Shown in pieces: positions 10,622-21,960 of a stretch of DNA of 64,000 nt. Every line of letters begins with the position of its first letter. Position 1 is the first letter of the stretch. The position numbers and the translations under genes were made by a program. The notes under the pieces were generated by a model, which had not been told where the DNA came from, did no database searches, and saw only the letters and a list, made by a program, of their open reading frames with translations. Source of the DNA: Persicaria tinctoria (taxonomy: Eukaryota; Streptophyta; Magnoliopsida; Caryophyllales; Polygonaceae); contig JBANSL010000009.1 of assembly GCA_037127255.1 (NCBI GenBank), positions 27,472,475 to 27,536,474 on the forward strand, given 5' to 3'.

Positions 10622-12616
10622 GTAGTTGAAGAAAGTATACATGTTATCTTTGATGAATGCAATGATGGTGCTTTGAGTGAAAGTGTTGCAGATATAGATC
10701 TTAACTTCCATGAAGAGAACGAGGAAGGTGATGATGCTGCTACCAAGAACACAGAGAAGAGGAACATGCAGGAACCGGTTCTTAACACTGAAGAATTGGC
10801 CCAAGGTGTTGAAGATGCATCCAAAGCCCTTGATGTCCAATTCAACAGTGTTGAGATGTCAGAAACTGCTGTAACTGAATCTAACAGGACCACGGAGTCA
10901 GATGTACCACAAATCAATCCTGATGGTGTGACGAATAAAGGAGCTAAGACTAGCAAAAGGAAATTCAAATACTCCTCATCACACTCATTAAAGGATATCA
11001 TTTCTGACCCTACTTCTAGTGTTCAAACTCGTTCTAAACTTAAAGATCTTTGTGCTTTTAACGCGTTTGTTTCTCTTATTGAGCCAAAGAAGGTAAATGA
11101 GGCACTTCAGGAGCCAGACTGGATTATAGCTATGCAAAGTGAACTTAATGAATTTGAGAGGAACAAAATCTGGACTTTGAAGCCTAGACCAAAGCATCAA
11201 TCAGTCATTGGCACACGATGGGTATTTCGAAACAAGCTGGATGAGAATGGTAAGATTGTAAGGAACAAGGCAAGGCTTGTTGCCCAAGGCTACAATCAAG
11301 AGGAAGGTATTGACTACGAGGAGACTTTTGCTCCCGTAGCCAGGCTTGAAGCCATTCGCATTTTATTAGCATTTGCATCTTTTATGAGCATAAAGTTATA
11401 TCAAATGGATGTCAAGTGTGCTTTTCTTAATGGTTTCTTAGAAGAAGAAGTTTATGTTGCTCAACCCCCAGGTTTTGAAAGCTCAGAATTTCCCAATCAT
11501 GTTTATAAACTTGACAAAGCGCTTTATGGTTTGAAACAAGCCCCAAGAGCTTGGTATGAGCGCTTGTCAAAATATCTTTTAGAAAATGATTTTAAAAGGG
11601 GGTTGATCGACAAGACTCTTTTTATCAAGACCAAAGGAAAGGACATTTTGGTTATTCAAATTTATGTTGATAATATATTATTTGGTGCTACTAACACATC
11701 TTTGTGCAAGGAATTTTCTGACATTATGTGCAGTGAATTTGAGATGAGCTTGATGGGTGAACTCAACTTCTTTTTGGGGTTACAAGTTCATCAATCCAAG
11801 AAAGGGATCTTCGTTAACCAAAGCAAGTACACTAAGGATCTCTTGAAGAAGTTCAAGATGGATCAATCCAAGGCAGCCAAGACTCCCATGAGCTCAACGT
11901 TGTCTCTAGATCAAGACAAGACTGGAACAAGTGTCAATCAAAAGGAGTATCGAGGAATGATTGGATCTTTATTATATCTCACGGCTAGTAGACCTGACAT
12001 CATGTTTAGTGTTTGCATGTGTGCTAGGTTTCAAGCTGATCCCAAAGAATCTCGCCTCATGGCTGTGAAGAGGATCTTTCGATATCTCAATGACACTAAG
12101 GAACTTGGACTATGGTACCCAAAGCAAAAGGATTTCACTTTAATTGGATATTCTGATGCAGATTTTGCAGGCTACAAGGTGGATAGGAAGAGCACATCAG
12201 GATGTTGCCAATTCTTAGGAGCATCCTTAATCAGTTGGCATTCAAAGAAGCAAAATTCAGTCGCTCTATCCACTGCAGAAGCCGAATACATTGCAGCTGG
12301 AGCTTGTTGCTCCCAAATCCTTTGGATAGCTCAACAAATGCGAGATCTTGGCATCAACCTCAAGGGTATTCCAATTAAGTGTGATAATACAAGCGTCATA
12401 TCCATCACTAAGAATCCTGTTCAACATTCAAGGACCAAGCATATTGATGTAAGGCATCATTTCATTAGAGATCATGTTGAAAAAGGTGATGTGTCCATAT
12501 CTTTTATTTCTACTGAGTATCAATGGGCTGACATTTTTACTAAGCCTTTGGCAGGGGACAGGTTCACCTTCATTAGACATGAGATTGGGATGCTTAACAA
12601 GGATGCACTTTCGTAG
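10622..12616 (+). pseudogene. pol: Copia reverse transcriptase and RNase H
   Basis: An acidic spacer (10673-11080) is followed by the RT2-type domain: [47 protein letters not shown]. The active site at 11663-11674 reads YVDN rather than YVDD, so one metal-binding Asp is Asn and polymerase activity is expected to be lost. RNase H follows with [26 protein letters not shown] and [12 protein letters not shown]. It ends LNKDALS at TAG 12614-12616. This is the only reverse transcriptase in the window. Confidence 0.95.
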
Positions 12617-13084
12617 GGGGAGCTTTCCCTTTACGAAAGATAAACTCCACTCAGTGTCAAGACCTTTGAGAGTTATGACAAGGTCTGCAAACTGAACAGT
12701 GGAGTACATATATCGGATCATGTATTTTTGGTTAATATCTTTTTAGATATTTAATCAATTATATTTGTTTTAATCGGATTTCAAAAATTGCCTATTTCTA
12801 TGATTTCCTTAACCGTTAAGATATTTTATTTTTGGAAATATATCTTGTTACCTTGTCCGATTTTAATGGTTATTTGAATTTGAATTTGAAATTGAAAACC
12901 TTTCAAATCTTAGCAATATAATGATTTCTTTCCTTGGAACCCTAAACTCATCCCATCAATCCGTCACCCTCTCTGTCTACTTAAACCAATCATGTACCCC
13001 ATTACAACCCACACTCAGAGTTTTCCAAACCCTTTCCACTCCCTCATCTTCAACCTCTCAAAGAAACCCTAACCGACTACTTCC
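12617..13084 (+). other. Spacer between copia pol and extra ORF
   Basis: AT-rich, no coding support. It starts with TAGGGGGAGC directly after the pol stop. Nothing else recognised. Confidence 0.6.
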
Positions 13085-13936
13085 ATGGCACCCAAAACCA
13101 AGAAAGTTGTCACTCCCAAAAGACTTGGCGCCACCCCCAAGGGACGCCAGCCCACTGCTACCTCTCCCACACCTGAACCTGCTACTCAAGCCATCATCCC
13201 AGCAGTTGTCCAGAGCACCATTAAGGCGAGCACGGCCACGGCTCCCAAAGGCTCTTAGAAGCGCGCTGCTAAGAAACCCCTGAGTGCTAAACAAAAGGGG
13301 AAGAGAAAGATCCTGGCGGAGGAAGAGGACGAGGAAGAAGAGGAAGACGACCTTGATGCCGCCCTGGAGCGAGATGCTGCCAAGTAAGCCGAGGAGGAGG
13401 TCTTGAGGCAGAAAAAGGCTGATGAGGAGGCCGAGCTTGCTAAGAGACTGGCCGAGGAGGAAGCTGAGCGAATTCGGAAGGAAGTCGAAGCCAAAGAGGT
13501 TCCATCCGAGGTGGAGCCTGAGGAAGAAGAAGAGGAAGAGGAAGAGCACGAGGGATCCGGAGAGGACGAGGAACCTGAAGGTGATGAAGCAGGGTCCGGT
13601 GAGGACTCGGGGTCTGAGGAAGAGGAGGAAGAATCTCCCTCTCCTTCTCCTCCTCCTCCCCCATCTCCGAAGAAGCGGAAAGCCCCTGCTCCTGTCAAGC
13701 CTCCATCCCTCAAGCGCACCAGGAAGGGCACTGTCAAGGGTCTTGTAGCGCCTGTCAAGAGAGCTGCTCCAACAGTTGCGCGCAGAAAGAATGCAGACCC
13801 CCCGACCTATATCCAGGTAAATCAATCCTTGCCCTCCTCTTGGTTTCAAGATGCTGAGACTGCTGGTAAGGGGGTAGACGAGTTTAGAACTCGTAAGATT
13901 AGTTGTTCTGATTTTTTAGATGTTGAGTTCTTTTGA
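13085..13936 (+). pseudogene. Copia extra ORF, first part: Lys/Pro/Glu-rich protein
   Basis: ATG at 13085 (MAPKTKKVV) lies in a fair start context (CCATGGC). The frame is interrupted by TAG at 13256 and TAA at 13385, then runs open to 13936. Composition is extreme: Lys/Pro-rich start, a helix of Glu, Ala, Lys and Arg (EEAELAKRLAEEEAERIRK), a run of Glu with Gly/Ser, a Ser-Pro run, then a basic stretch with KKRKAPAPVK, a possible nuclear signal. Sireviruses carry an additional, sometimes called envelope-like, ORF at this place. No signal peptide or membrane segment is visible, so an envelope role is not supported. Confidence 0.7.
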
Positions 13937-13985
13937 AGCTTTGAAGTTACCTTGCATTGAGCTCCTAAAAAAATCCCCAGCCTAG

Positions 13986-14735
13986 AACCTTCTTAACCTT
14001 GAGACTGTTTACTACCCCGAGCTTACTCGACTCTTCTACATTAACCTAAAAGCCAAAAACGACACTACTGGTTGGTCTTTGGAGTCTGTCGTCAAATGGG
14101 TTAGAATCTCTCTAAACTCCAATGACTTTGCAGATTCTCTAGGCTTACCTACCTCTGTTCCACCTGCTCAAGTCCACCCCTCAAAAGAAAATTGCATCAT
14201 CCTAGCCCGAGCCAAATATTTCCTACCCGAAGCATCCAACAGCACCTCAAAGCAAGTCGCCCACTCATCCCTAACCCTTGAGGCAAAACTAATCTTTAAC
14301 ATCATTGTTAGATGCCTCCTACCCCGTCTTAACTCTGGCTCACTCCTGACCGACAATGCCATGGTCCTGCTCTATCGCATTCTAAATGGCCTTGATCCTG
14401 ATCTGGCAAACACTATCCTTGGAACCATGGCCCATGCCAGAAAAGCTCGAAAAGGCTCTCCCCTCCCCTTTGCTACCATTTTGACCCCTATCTTCAAAGC
14501 TTCTGGAATTGATGTCAAAAATGAAGAACAACTGCGTCATACGGGTATGTTCGACTCTAAAGGCCTTGAAAAGATTGGCATCACTCGGTCTCCCCAAGGG
14601 ACCTTGAGTCTTGCCACTCCTTCAAAAGCCTTTCCCACTGCTCCAACTTTCGATGAACGCATGGACAATCTAGAGTTGGGCTTGGATATTAAGGAGCTGC
14701 AGAAGAAGTTGATGACAACGATGAGCGGAATTTAA
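13986..14735 (+). pseudogene. Copia extra ORF, second part: 'putative plant transposon protein' domain
   Basis: Open from just after a TAG at 13983 to TAA at 14733-14735, in a different frame from 13085-13936. It contains VYYPELTRLFYINLKA, then SNDFADSLGLP, ARAKYFLPEAS and LIFNIIVRCLLPR. This pattern resembles the plant family often annotated as a putative plant transposon protein; no biochemical role is known to me. The LLPR...MVLLYRIL segment is hydrophobic but short. It was probably one protein with the preceding ORF before frameshifts. Confidence 0.65.
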
Positions 14736-15138
14736 ACGATGCTGGAAGGACTATGGACGAGGCTCACTTATGATGCTCCGGATGACTGAGCCTAAACCTT
14801 ATCCCAACCTGTCCCACCCCTGAAACTTGTTACTTTGCTGGTTTTTGGAAACGTTTTCAAAACATTTGGTAACTTTTGGTGACTGTTTTACCTCCGCCCT
14901 TTGTTGAAAGACAAAAAGGGGGAGATGATCGTTAGACTTTGAAAACCTCTGTTTAAAGGTCGTGGAGGACCTTGATTTTTGTTTTATGGTTTTCAGTTGG
15001 ATAGTTTTTGCATGCTTTAAAATTTTGATCCAACATTTGTCTAACCCTTGCAGGTACTTAGTCTGATTTTGATTATGATATATCTGTTTGACTAAGTTGC
15101 AGGGATGCACAGGTTTTGTCTTTCATCAAGGGGGAGAT
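14736..15138 (+). other. Copia 3' untranslated region and polypurine tract
   Basis: Two purine tracts, AAAAAGGGGGAGATGAT at about 14914 and AAGGGGGAGA at 15128-15137. The second directly precedes the 3' LTR and is the functional tract. There is no ORF. Confidence 0.8.
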
Positions 15139-16137
15139 TGATAACTCCCTCCCTTGATGAAAATCGGAATAGATGTTTCAAAGGCTTTGACAGGATTTTT
15201 GTGTCAAAAGCCTTGGAGCATTAACAGTTGATGAAATACAAAACCTATCTTATTATTCGTATATTATTTTATCTTATACTTCCACTATATTATATAGATA
15301 TATGGATGACTAACCATTTCAGGAAGTATATTCGAAGATTGCATCTTTCCTTATACATGTTGAGAAGATCAGTTCAAAATAGATCATGGCTTCGAAGTAT
15401 CCTTAAATAGAAGATCCAAGATCAAAGCCTGATTGGAAAGAACCGTTGGAGATCTGGTGTTGAAGATCCTCACGCTCCATGCTATTATATAAAGGAAAGG
15501 AAGGAGAAGACAGAAGATACAAGTGCTACACACGAGCTTCATTCATTCAAGCGATTTGTCTTCCAAGTGTCTCTCTGCTAAGCGCTCAAATAGTTTGTTG
15601 TTTATTTCAAAGCCTTTGAGAGTCACTGTGAGCTTATAGGACATATTCATTTCAAGTGTTACTCGAGAGTTTATAACTCGGGAAGTTGCACTAGGCTATT
15701 GATTTGCGAGAGTTAGAGGATTGTACTAGATAGCTGAGAGAGGTGGGGCTCTTCTAGATTGGTCTAGGACTCCAAGGGAACGTGAGTTGACTAGATTGCA
15801 ATTGTATAGGAGAGAGGCTTCTCGGTGAGCTATTAGGATCCTAAGCTAAGCAATCAATAAAGCCTTTGAATCCTAGGGTTGTGGAAGAACCCTAGGCGGG
15901 GACGTAGGCCAAGTTGTGCTGAACCTCGTAAACAATTACTCGTGTTCTTTACTTATTTGCTTTACCTTATTTCCTCACTTGGTTCGAATTATTTAACTTT
16001 GTGATTCAGGTTTATCTCAACGGTTTTGGTACAAGCTCCAAGAGTCTTGAGACTTTCTGCGAAAAACGGGCATACTCTATTCAACCCCCCTTCTAGAGTA
16101 TTTCTTATTACATTGTTTTTACATTATCGAACCATCA
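15139..16137 (+). repeat. 3' LTR of copia element
   Basis: Begins TGATAACTCCCTCCC and ends CGAACCATCA. Its U3/R region carries TATATAAA at 15486-15493. Confidence 0.95.
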
Positions 16138-16383
16138 ACTTCGATACATCTCATCTATCCCGACATCATTCAATGCCCCGGGAAAACTGTCCAGATTTCG
16201 GATTGTTGAACTATTGCTGATTTCGGACCTGTTCTTGGATGATTTCGGCACTTTTGTCTTCATAAATGATGTAGCCCTTCGAATTAGCTTTCCAACAAGT
16301 ACTCTTGGACCTCCATCGGAATAATATAGCCCATTTTATGACTGAAACATTGAGCATAAGTCGGAAGAGCTCGGATCACATCA
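16138..16383 (-). repeat. Inner part of left LTR of the minus-strand element
   Basis: Continues after the copia insertion and ends GGATCACATCA at 16383, the same terminus as 17116. Read on the minus strand it is preceded by a purine-rich tract, GGTAGGGAGGA, a plausible polypurine tract. Confidence 0.45.
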
Positions 16384-16663
16384 TCCTCCCTACCTTTGAA
16401 AAAGATTCATCCTCGAATCTTGCGTTACCTTCCAAAAAGAAATATTACGCCCCTGTACGTTGGATCTACGTAAAATATCTTGATGGTTGATCCCGCTAAG
16501 CCTCTCAAATCTGCATTGCTTTTCCAAAAAGGTACGATACGCCCCTGTACGTTGGATCTGCGTAGTGCACTTCAATGGTTGCAACCGCGACGGCTTTGAA
16601 GAGGGATGTGGATGAAAGTGATTGAAAACATTGTGAACTTGATGGATTAGCTCTGATACCACT
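16384..16663 (-). other. 280-bp internal region of the minus-strand element
   Basis: Contains the polypurine tract at its left end and the primer site (16650-16663) at its right. In between is an imperfect direct duplication with period about 92 bp: ACGCCCCTGTACGTTGGATC occurs near 16446 and near 16539. No coding capacity. Its short length suggests a terminal-repeat-in-miniature type or a deletion derivative. Confidence 0.55.
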
Positions 16664-17116
16664 TGATGTGCTCGGGAACACTCCGAGCCGCCAGGATCGA
16701 CGACGAGGTTCCTCCTTTATTTGAAGGGATAAACCTTCTACTAGTAACCGGATATGTATGGCAAGATCCGCAGGCCTCTCACCCTTGAATCTCCCACACT
16801 CGATCTCAATCCTCTCGGAATCGCACTCTAAGGGTCTCGATCCTTCGACACCTTCGCCTCTCACTAGGGTGTCTCCCTCGGCATCTCACCAAAGGGTTTT
16901 GTTTTTATCATCCCACCAAAAACATGATCCTTAACCCGGAATCAAAGGAAGCAAATGTGCTAAAATTTTCACTCAAAAATTCAACTTGTATTAGAAAATG
17001 GCAAGCCTTACAGAATATATAAGAGAAAATTGTTGCCTCTTAAGAGTTTATAACCAATGTGGGACATTTTTTTGATGGAAAAATAAATGAAAAATGTACG
17101 AGTCTAGATCACATCA
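16664..17116 (-). repeat. Right (5') LTR of the minus-strand element
   Basis: Bounded by TGATGTG and CACATCA inverted termini and next to the primer site. Bases 17117 onwards continue element B's protease exactly. Confidence 0.6.
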
Positions 17117-17919
17117 CCTTCCCAACAAAATCTCCAAAGGACCCAGCAGAAAAGAAATTTCAGCGCTTCATCAAGATGCTTTAGAATCTCAACGTCACCA
17201 TTCCCTTCACAGAAGATCTCAATGAAATGCCATCCTATGTCAAGTTCCTGAAGGAGATTCTGAGCAAAAAGAGATCAATGGCTGAGATTACAGAAGAGTG
17301 CAGCCATTTAGACATACATGAAAAGAGGCCAGATCCAGGTAAGTTTGCTATAACCATTGGATTTGGTCAATATAAATTTAATGCTTTATGTGATCTTGGA
17401 GCCAGTGTGAGTATAATGTCTTTAACAATTTGGTCCAAGATTAAGATAGGTGCCCTAGAGCCTGTGGATGCTAAGCTGTATATGGCTAACAACATTGTGG
17501 TCATTCCAACAGGCATGGTGGACAATGTGCCAGTGCAAGTACGTAAGTTTTTCGTCCCTGCTGATTTCCTAGTTATTGATATGGCGGAAGACCCTGCTTG
17601 TCCCATTATATTAGGAAGGCCCTTCTTGGCGACAGTGAATGCCATCATAAGCGTAAGGAAGGGAGTGCTCACTTTCAACATCAGCGATGAGGTAATTGAG
17701 TATTCCTTTAATAAAACTGAAAGGCATACAGGTCCAATGGAAGAGGTAAAATCTATCTCAGCTGGCTACATCACTTGCGGGGAACCCAAGGTAAGAAATA
17801 TGACCCATGATGAGCTAGAAAAGAGGGATATGGAGGCCCAGGTGGAGAAGATCATGGCCATCCTAAACGACAAAACAAAGGTATGTCGTTATGGACTAAT
17901 TATTTTTCGGATGCCTTGA
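17117..17919 (+). pseudogene. Element B aspartic protease, continued
   Basis: Resumes at PTKSPKDPAEKKF. One stop (TAG at about 17182) precedes the long open stretch from 17227. The retropepsin motif LCDLGASVSIM lies at about 17386-17420, and CPIILGRPFLATV at about 17599-17640. The DELEKRDMEAQ tail follows, and the frame ends at 17919. Except for the missing first part it matches A and C closely. Confidence 0.85.
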
Positions 17920-18605
17920 CAGGACGCAAGTATGGGGTTGTACTCTACTAAGATTCCTCGATATCGAGGACTGTAGCCGATCTCGACCAAAAACAATAGC
18001 CTCCACCAGCACCAGCGTCATCGAGCAGCCAACCTGAAGATCATAACTCCTCGAGATCGAGTACGCTACTCGAGATCGACCACCACCTCGCTGCCTCGAC
18101 TTCACCTTCCTCGACGCTGATTCCACCAGACGGGCAAGACTCCTCGAGATCGAGTACCCTACTCGAGATCGACCAACGTCTGGCTTCCTCTACTACAGTA
18201 ACCACGAGCAGCAACCCAACAAAAGTTGAATCCTTGTCGAGATCGAGTACTCCTACTCGAGATCGACCAAACACCGTGGTCCCCGATTCTGTTTCTGCGA
18301 AGGTAAACCAAGGTATGGATCTTTCTTCTCCTATTTTCATTAAAGATCTATCTATACATGGGAGAGGTTTGCCTTGGTATGTGCGCTTATGTAGGATTTC
18401 CAATGATGAGCCTAAGGAGTATGAAGTTGGAGACAAGCTCTATGTCTCCAAAGCAAAGGATCATTGGTTCCCTAACAAATTCAACAAAAAGAGGATGGGA
18501 CCTTTCGTGGTGAACAAGATCCATTCTGGAGGATTACAGCTGATGGACAAGAATGGAGTCGTATTTGAAGCCCAAACTACATGGGCCCTGCAAATGCCAC
18601 CTTGA
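17920..18605 (+). pseudogene. Element B post-protease linker and integrase C-terminal remnant
   Basis: The linker at 17930-18265 holds repeated CTCGAGATCGA words, read as SRSSTLLEIDHH or in another frame as RDRP. From about 18280 the sequence encodes KEYEVGDKLYVSKAKDHW and KKRMGPFVVNKI, the GPY/F-like module, and ends LQMPP at TGA 18603-18605. Same structure as element A. Confidence 0.65.
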
Positions 18606-19034
18606 GCTTAATGGAGGAAGTCGGCCTAGCGACTATAAAATCTAGAGCTTGTAAATAGACATTTATTTTTGGACGTTTGAGACTTTGTTGCTTTTTTTTG
18701 TTTTTGGTTTTGAACCTTTTAGTTTTTCTATTGTGGATATATGTCTTCTACACTTTTCAGGTCCATGGATAGAAGCAAGCTATATTCAGACTCGGCCCAG
18801 GCATTCTTTCATTCGATATTAAGAGGCCCTGCACATCTGTCTAGTGAGTTTCTTTCTTTACTCTTGTTTTTATACAGTGAGGACAATGTAATGTTTAAGT
18901 ATGGGGTGGGGGAAAGACTTACTTTTTGCATATTTGCCATATTTGACATTATGTGTGCATTTTTAAGGATTATTTCTTTGAATTGCTTGCACATGGCTAT
19001 TTTGGAATTCATTATTGATTTATGTGCTTATATG
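18606..19034 (+). other. Element B 3' UTR, first part
   Basis: Same blocks as element A's 3' UTR. It ends with the target duplication ATATG (19030-19034), where element C is inserted, and resumes at 29491. Confidence 0.85.
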
Positions 19035-20371
19035 TCTTGTGAGCTGAATCTGCTATGTTTTACAGTAACTTTTATATCGTTTTCTGCATACATTTCATGC
19101 ATTTGGGCGAAGATGGTACATAATCTATGTAGTTTATGTTTAATTGCCAAATTATGGAATCTACACTAGTTTCTGTTTAATTTCGCAGAATTCGAGGCAA
19201 ATTACAACAGTTCTGAGAAAGGTCGGAAATGCTCGAAAATCAACTACAGAAGTTCAAGGTCAAGAAGCAGCGGAATCAGTCGAATCAGGCTAGGAGACCA
19301 GCTTTACTCGATCTAAAGTAAACCTACTCGATCTCGACGAAGGTGTCCGAGCACAGGCCTTGTCGACTAGGAGCATGGTCGAGAGCTAGATCAACCCTCT
19401 CCGGAAACCCTACTCGATCTCGAGTACACCTAGTCGAGATCGACAACAATGTGACGCCAAGTCCAGAGTCGACGAGTTGTGACAAGTCGAGAAGCCAAGG
19501 ACGGAGACGCCGAGCCAACCTTACTCGATCTCGAGGAGCCTTGTCGAGATCGAGGACCACCATGGCGCCAATCCGAGTCCGCGACGAGCATTAGTTCCTC
19601 GACATCACCAGCAAGCCATCCTCGACGAGAACCCAACTCGATCTCGAGTTGCTTAGTCGAGATCGAGGAGCCAAGGAGCCATGATCTGAGCCATGTCGAG
19701 CAGAGCAACCCGACCAAGTCCAGCCAGCCATGGTCGACGACGAATCCTACTCGATCTCGAGTTGGCTTGGTCGAGATCGACGAGCCGTGTCCGGGAGCGC
19801 GTTACTCGATCTCGAGGAGCCTTTTATGCCTTTATGTGTTACTTTGCATGGTTATCGTTGCGGTGTTGATACCATGGCTTTGGAAATCTTTCATATATTG
19901 ATTTATTTCTGTCAAAATCTGAGATTCTGTGTTCGAATTTGCAATTTATACTTTCTGCATTTTTAGTCGATCTAGAGGAGGGGCTTGTCGAGATCGAGTA
20001 GGCCTTAGTCGATCTCGAGTTGGTTCTGGTCTATATCGAGTTGAGTTTCTGCCTCTGTCGTCGGATTTTGAGTTTCCGTTTCTTCTGTTGGTTGTCGATC
20101 TCGAGTTTACTGTAGTCGAGATCGAGTTAGCTTCTGTCGGTGCTTTGATTTCTTTCCTTCGTTTGTCTTTCTTTCTTTGTTTCTTTTTTTCTGTCTTTTC
20201 TGCTTTTCTGTGAGATTTACAGCTGCCTAGGATCCGCTGACACGCTTCCTCGTGGATTCGATCCTGACTTACTCTTACTGCATTGGAGGGAGTCTTGTAA
20301 TTATTTGCGTGGGCCTAAATCTGGTTTGATCTATTTTATTATATTTCATACTCGATTTCCTCCTCACAACA
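19035..20371 (+). repeat. 5' LTR of element C, promoter deleted
   Basis: Ends CTCCTCACAACA. Compared with its partner it lacks about 0.7 kb, from a TCGA-word cluster (joint at about 19812-19822) to TATGCCTTTATG, removing the TATA box. TCGA-NN-TCGA clusters remain at about 19310-19815 and 19965-20125. Confidence 0.9.
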
Positions 20372-20395
20372 AATTGACGCCGTTGCCGGGGAGGC
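20372..20395 (+). other. Primer-binding site of element C
   Basis: AATTGACGCCGTTGCCGGGG follows the LTR; one change from the usual TTGGCGCC. Confidence 0.8.
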
Positions 20396-20454
20396 TATCA
20401 TTCGCGCCTTAGGTATGCAGTTCTCACTTTTTCTTTGAGTTACTTTACAGGTGT

Positions 20455-21960
20455 ATGCGCCGTTCTGGTCAACCACCTGAGTTTGACGGCTTAGACGAAC
20501 CAGAGCGCCTTCTACACATCAGAGCTAAACTACAAAGAGCCATGGAAGCTGTAGAGACACAGGAACAGCTGATCGAGAGGCTCACGAGGGATCTAGCCGC
20601 CAGGGATGCTGCTCTCGCCACTGAGAGAGCAGGAAGGGAACAAGAAGCTGAACGTGCGAGGCAGCTTGCAGTTGAGCTTGGCCATTACCCAACCAAGGCA
20701 GAGGATTATATGCACCCAACTCTCATCGTGCCTGAATCGGCGATTCTTATCCCTGAAAACTCTTTTGAAATTCGCACTCAATTTCTTATAGAGCTTAAAA
20801 ATAATGCCTTTTTTGGTAGATTTAGTGAGTGTCCTCTTGAAGATATTACCAATTTTTCTGACATGTGTCGTACTCTTGCTGAAGGTACTACTCTGGAATA
20901 TGTCAAGATGAAGGCTTTTCGCTGGTCTCTCGCTGGACCTGCACTGAAGTGGCTTGAAGGGCTGAAACCACGATCTCTCACGACATGGGCTCAAGAAGAG
21001 CAAGAGTTTCTGAACAAATTTTTCCCTCCTGCAAAGACAGCCCTCCTCCGCTAGAAAATCACTGCCTTCAAACAGAAGCTTGGGGTGCCGCTGGCAAAGG
21101 CATGGGAACGCTACAAGAAACTGTTGCGATCTTTCCCTACTCATGGACAGCCACCCTACGTCATTCAGGAGATCTTCTTCAACTCTCTTGACCAAGTCAC
21201 TAAGGACAGGATCAACCAGTATACTCGCTATGAGTATCTGATGATGCCACCAATAGACGCATGGGGAGTGCTCAACAAGCTCACTAACTATGACAACAAG
21301 TATGGGTCTACTGCAAACTATGAAGAGAACCCATACGCCAGGCCAGCACCATCCATGCCCCTCTATGAGCCTCCTAAAGAGATTGATCCTCATTTAAGGG
21401 AGCAGTACTACAGAGATCAGAACAAGAAGCTCCTTAAGCAAGTAAAATATCTTTCTGTCAACCAGCCTTGCATTGAATGCAGATCGCAGCGGCACACCAC
21501 TACTGAGTGCCCACACACAGAGCAAGTCAGGCTGGCAGAGCATCACGAAGAGGCAGCTTATGTAGGGGATCCCAATCGCTACATGGGGGACCAAAGGTTT
21601 CAACAACCACAATGAAACCAAGGTGCCCCTAGGAACCCCCCACCCTACAGAGCTCCAAGACATCCGGAAAGGGACCAGAATAGGGATGATATACAGACAG
21701 TTTTGGATCAAATACAGAGGAATCACTCAGAAACCAAACAATCCTTCAACTTCGTCTACACTCAGATGCAAGGTGTCAACTCTAGGCTTGGGGAAATTGA
21801 TATATGGCGGAAATCAGTTGATACACAGATAGGAAAGCTAGCAGCAGGAATCCCCAGACAGTCATTCGCTCCCTGGATCTTCAGAACCAAATCCCAAGGG
21901 AAAGACTTGACACATCGTTGTTGTAAAACTCAGAAGCGGCCACCAACTACAAGAGCCTGA
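20455..21960 (+). pseudogene. gag: Element C gag
   Basis: ATG at 20455 (MRRSGQPPEFDGLDEPERLL). The N-terminal 80 residues are a charged coiled coil. The capsid-like domain is HPTLIVPESAIL to FRWSLAGPALKWLEG and FLNKFFPPAKTALLR (20710-21051), ending at TAG 21052-21054, probably CAG to TAG. The same frame continues with WERYKKLLRSFPTHG, IQEIFFNSLDQVTKDRI and a zinc knuckle CIECRSQRHTTTEC (about 21472-21513). A second stop sits at 21613-21615. This is the best preserved Gag of the family here: only point stops over most of its length. Confidence 0.9.

Larger units (their letters stand above)
6579..16137 (+). mobile_element. Ty1/copia element, Sirevirus-like, 9.56 kb
   Basis: The LTRs are 997 and 999 bp and by eye differ at roughly 15 positions (about 1.5%). 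Gene order is Gag, protease, integrase, RT, RNase H, as in Ty1/copia. An additional two-part ORF lies between pol and the 3' LTR, as in Sireviruses. A primer site near tRNA-Met(i) and a polypurine tract AAGGGGGAGA are present. Several stops, frameshifts and a mutated RT active site make it non-functional. No matching 5-bp target duplication: CCTTA on the left, ACTTC on the right. Confidence 0.95.
6013..17116 (-). mobile_element. Minus-strand, nearly empty Ty3-like LTR element, split by copia
   Basis: A minus-strand PBS-like site is seen at 16650-16663 (reverse of TGGTATCAGAGC, initiator tRNA-Met type). The right LTR is 16664-17116, starting TGATGTG and ending CACATCA. Internal sequence is only 280 bp (16384-16663). 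A second LTR end, GATCACATCA, sits at 16374-16383 after a purine-rich tract. The left LTR would be 6013-6578 plus 16138-16383, split by the copia element. Its left half shares only scattered blocks with the right LTR (GGCATCTCACCAAA, AAAAATTC.AACTT), so pairing of the two LTRs is an inference. No clean target duplication is visible. Confidence 0.5.

Noticed and set aside
12921..13283. 120-codon open frame overlapping the copia extra ORF
   Set aside because: Overlaps the better supported frame that starts at ATG 13085 and has low-complexity Leu/Pro/Ser composition.
6579..16137. A target duplication around the copia element
   Set aside because: CCTTA and ACTTC do not match, and shifting the LTR borders by a few bases does not give a duplication.
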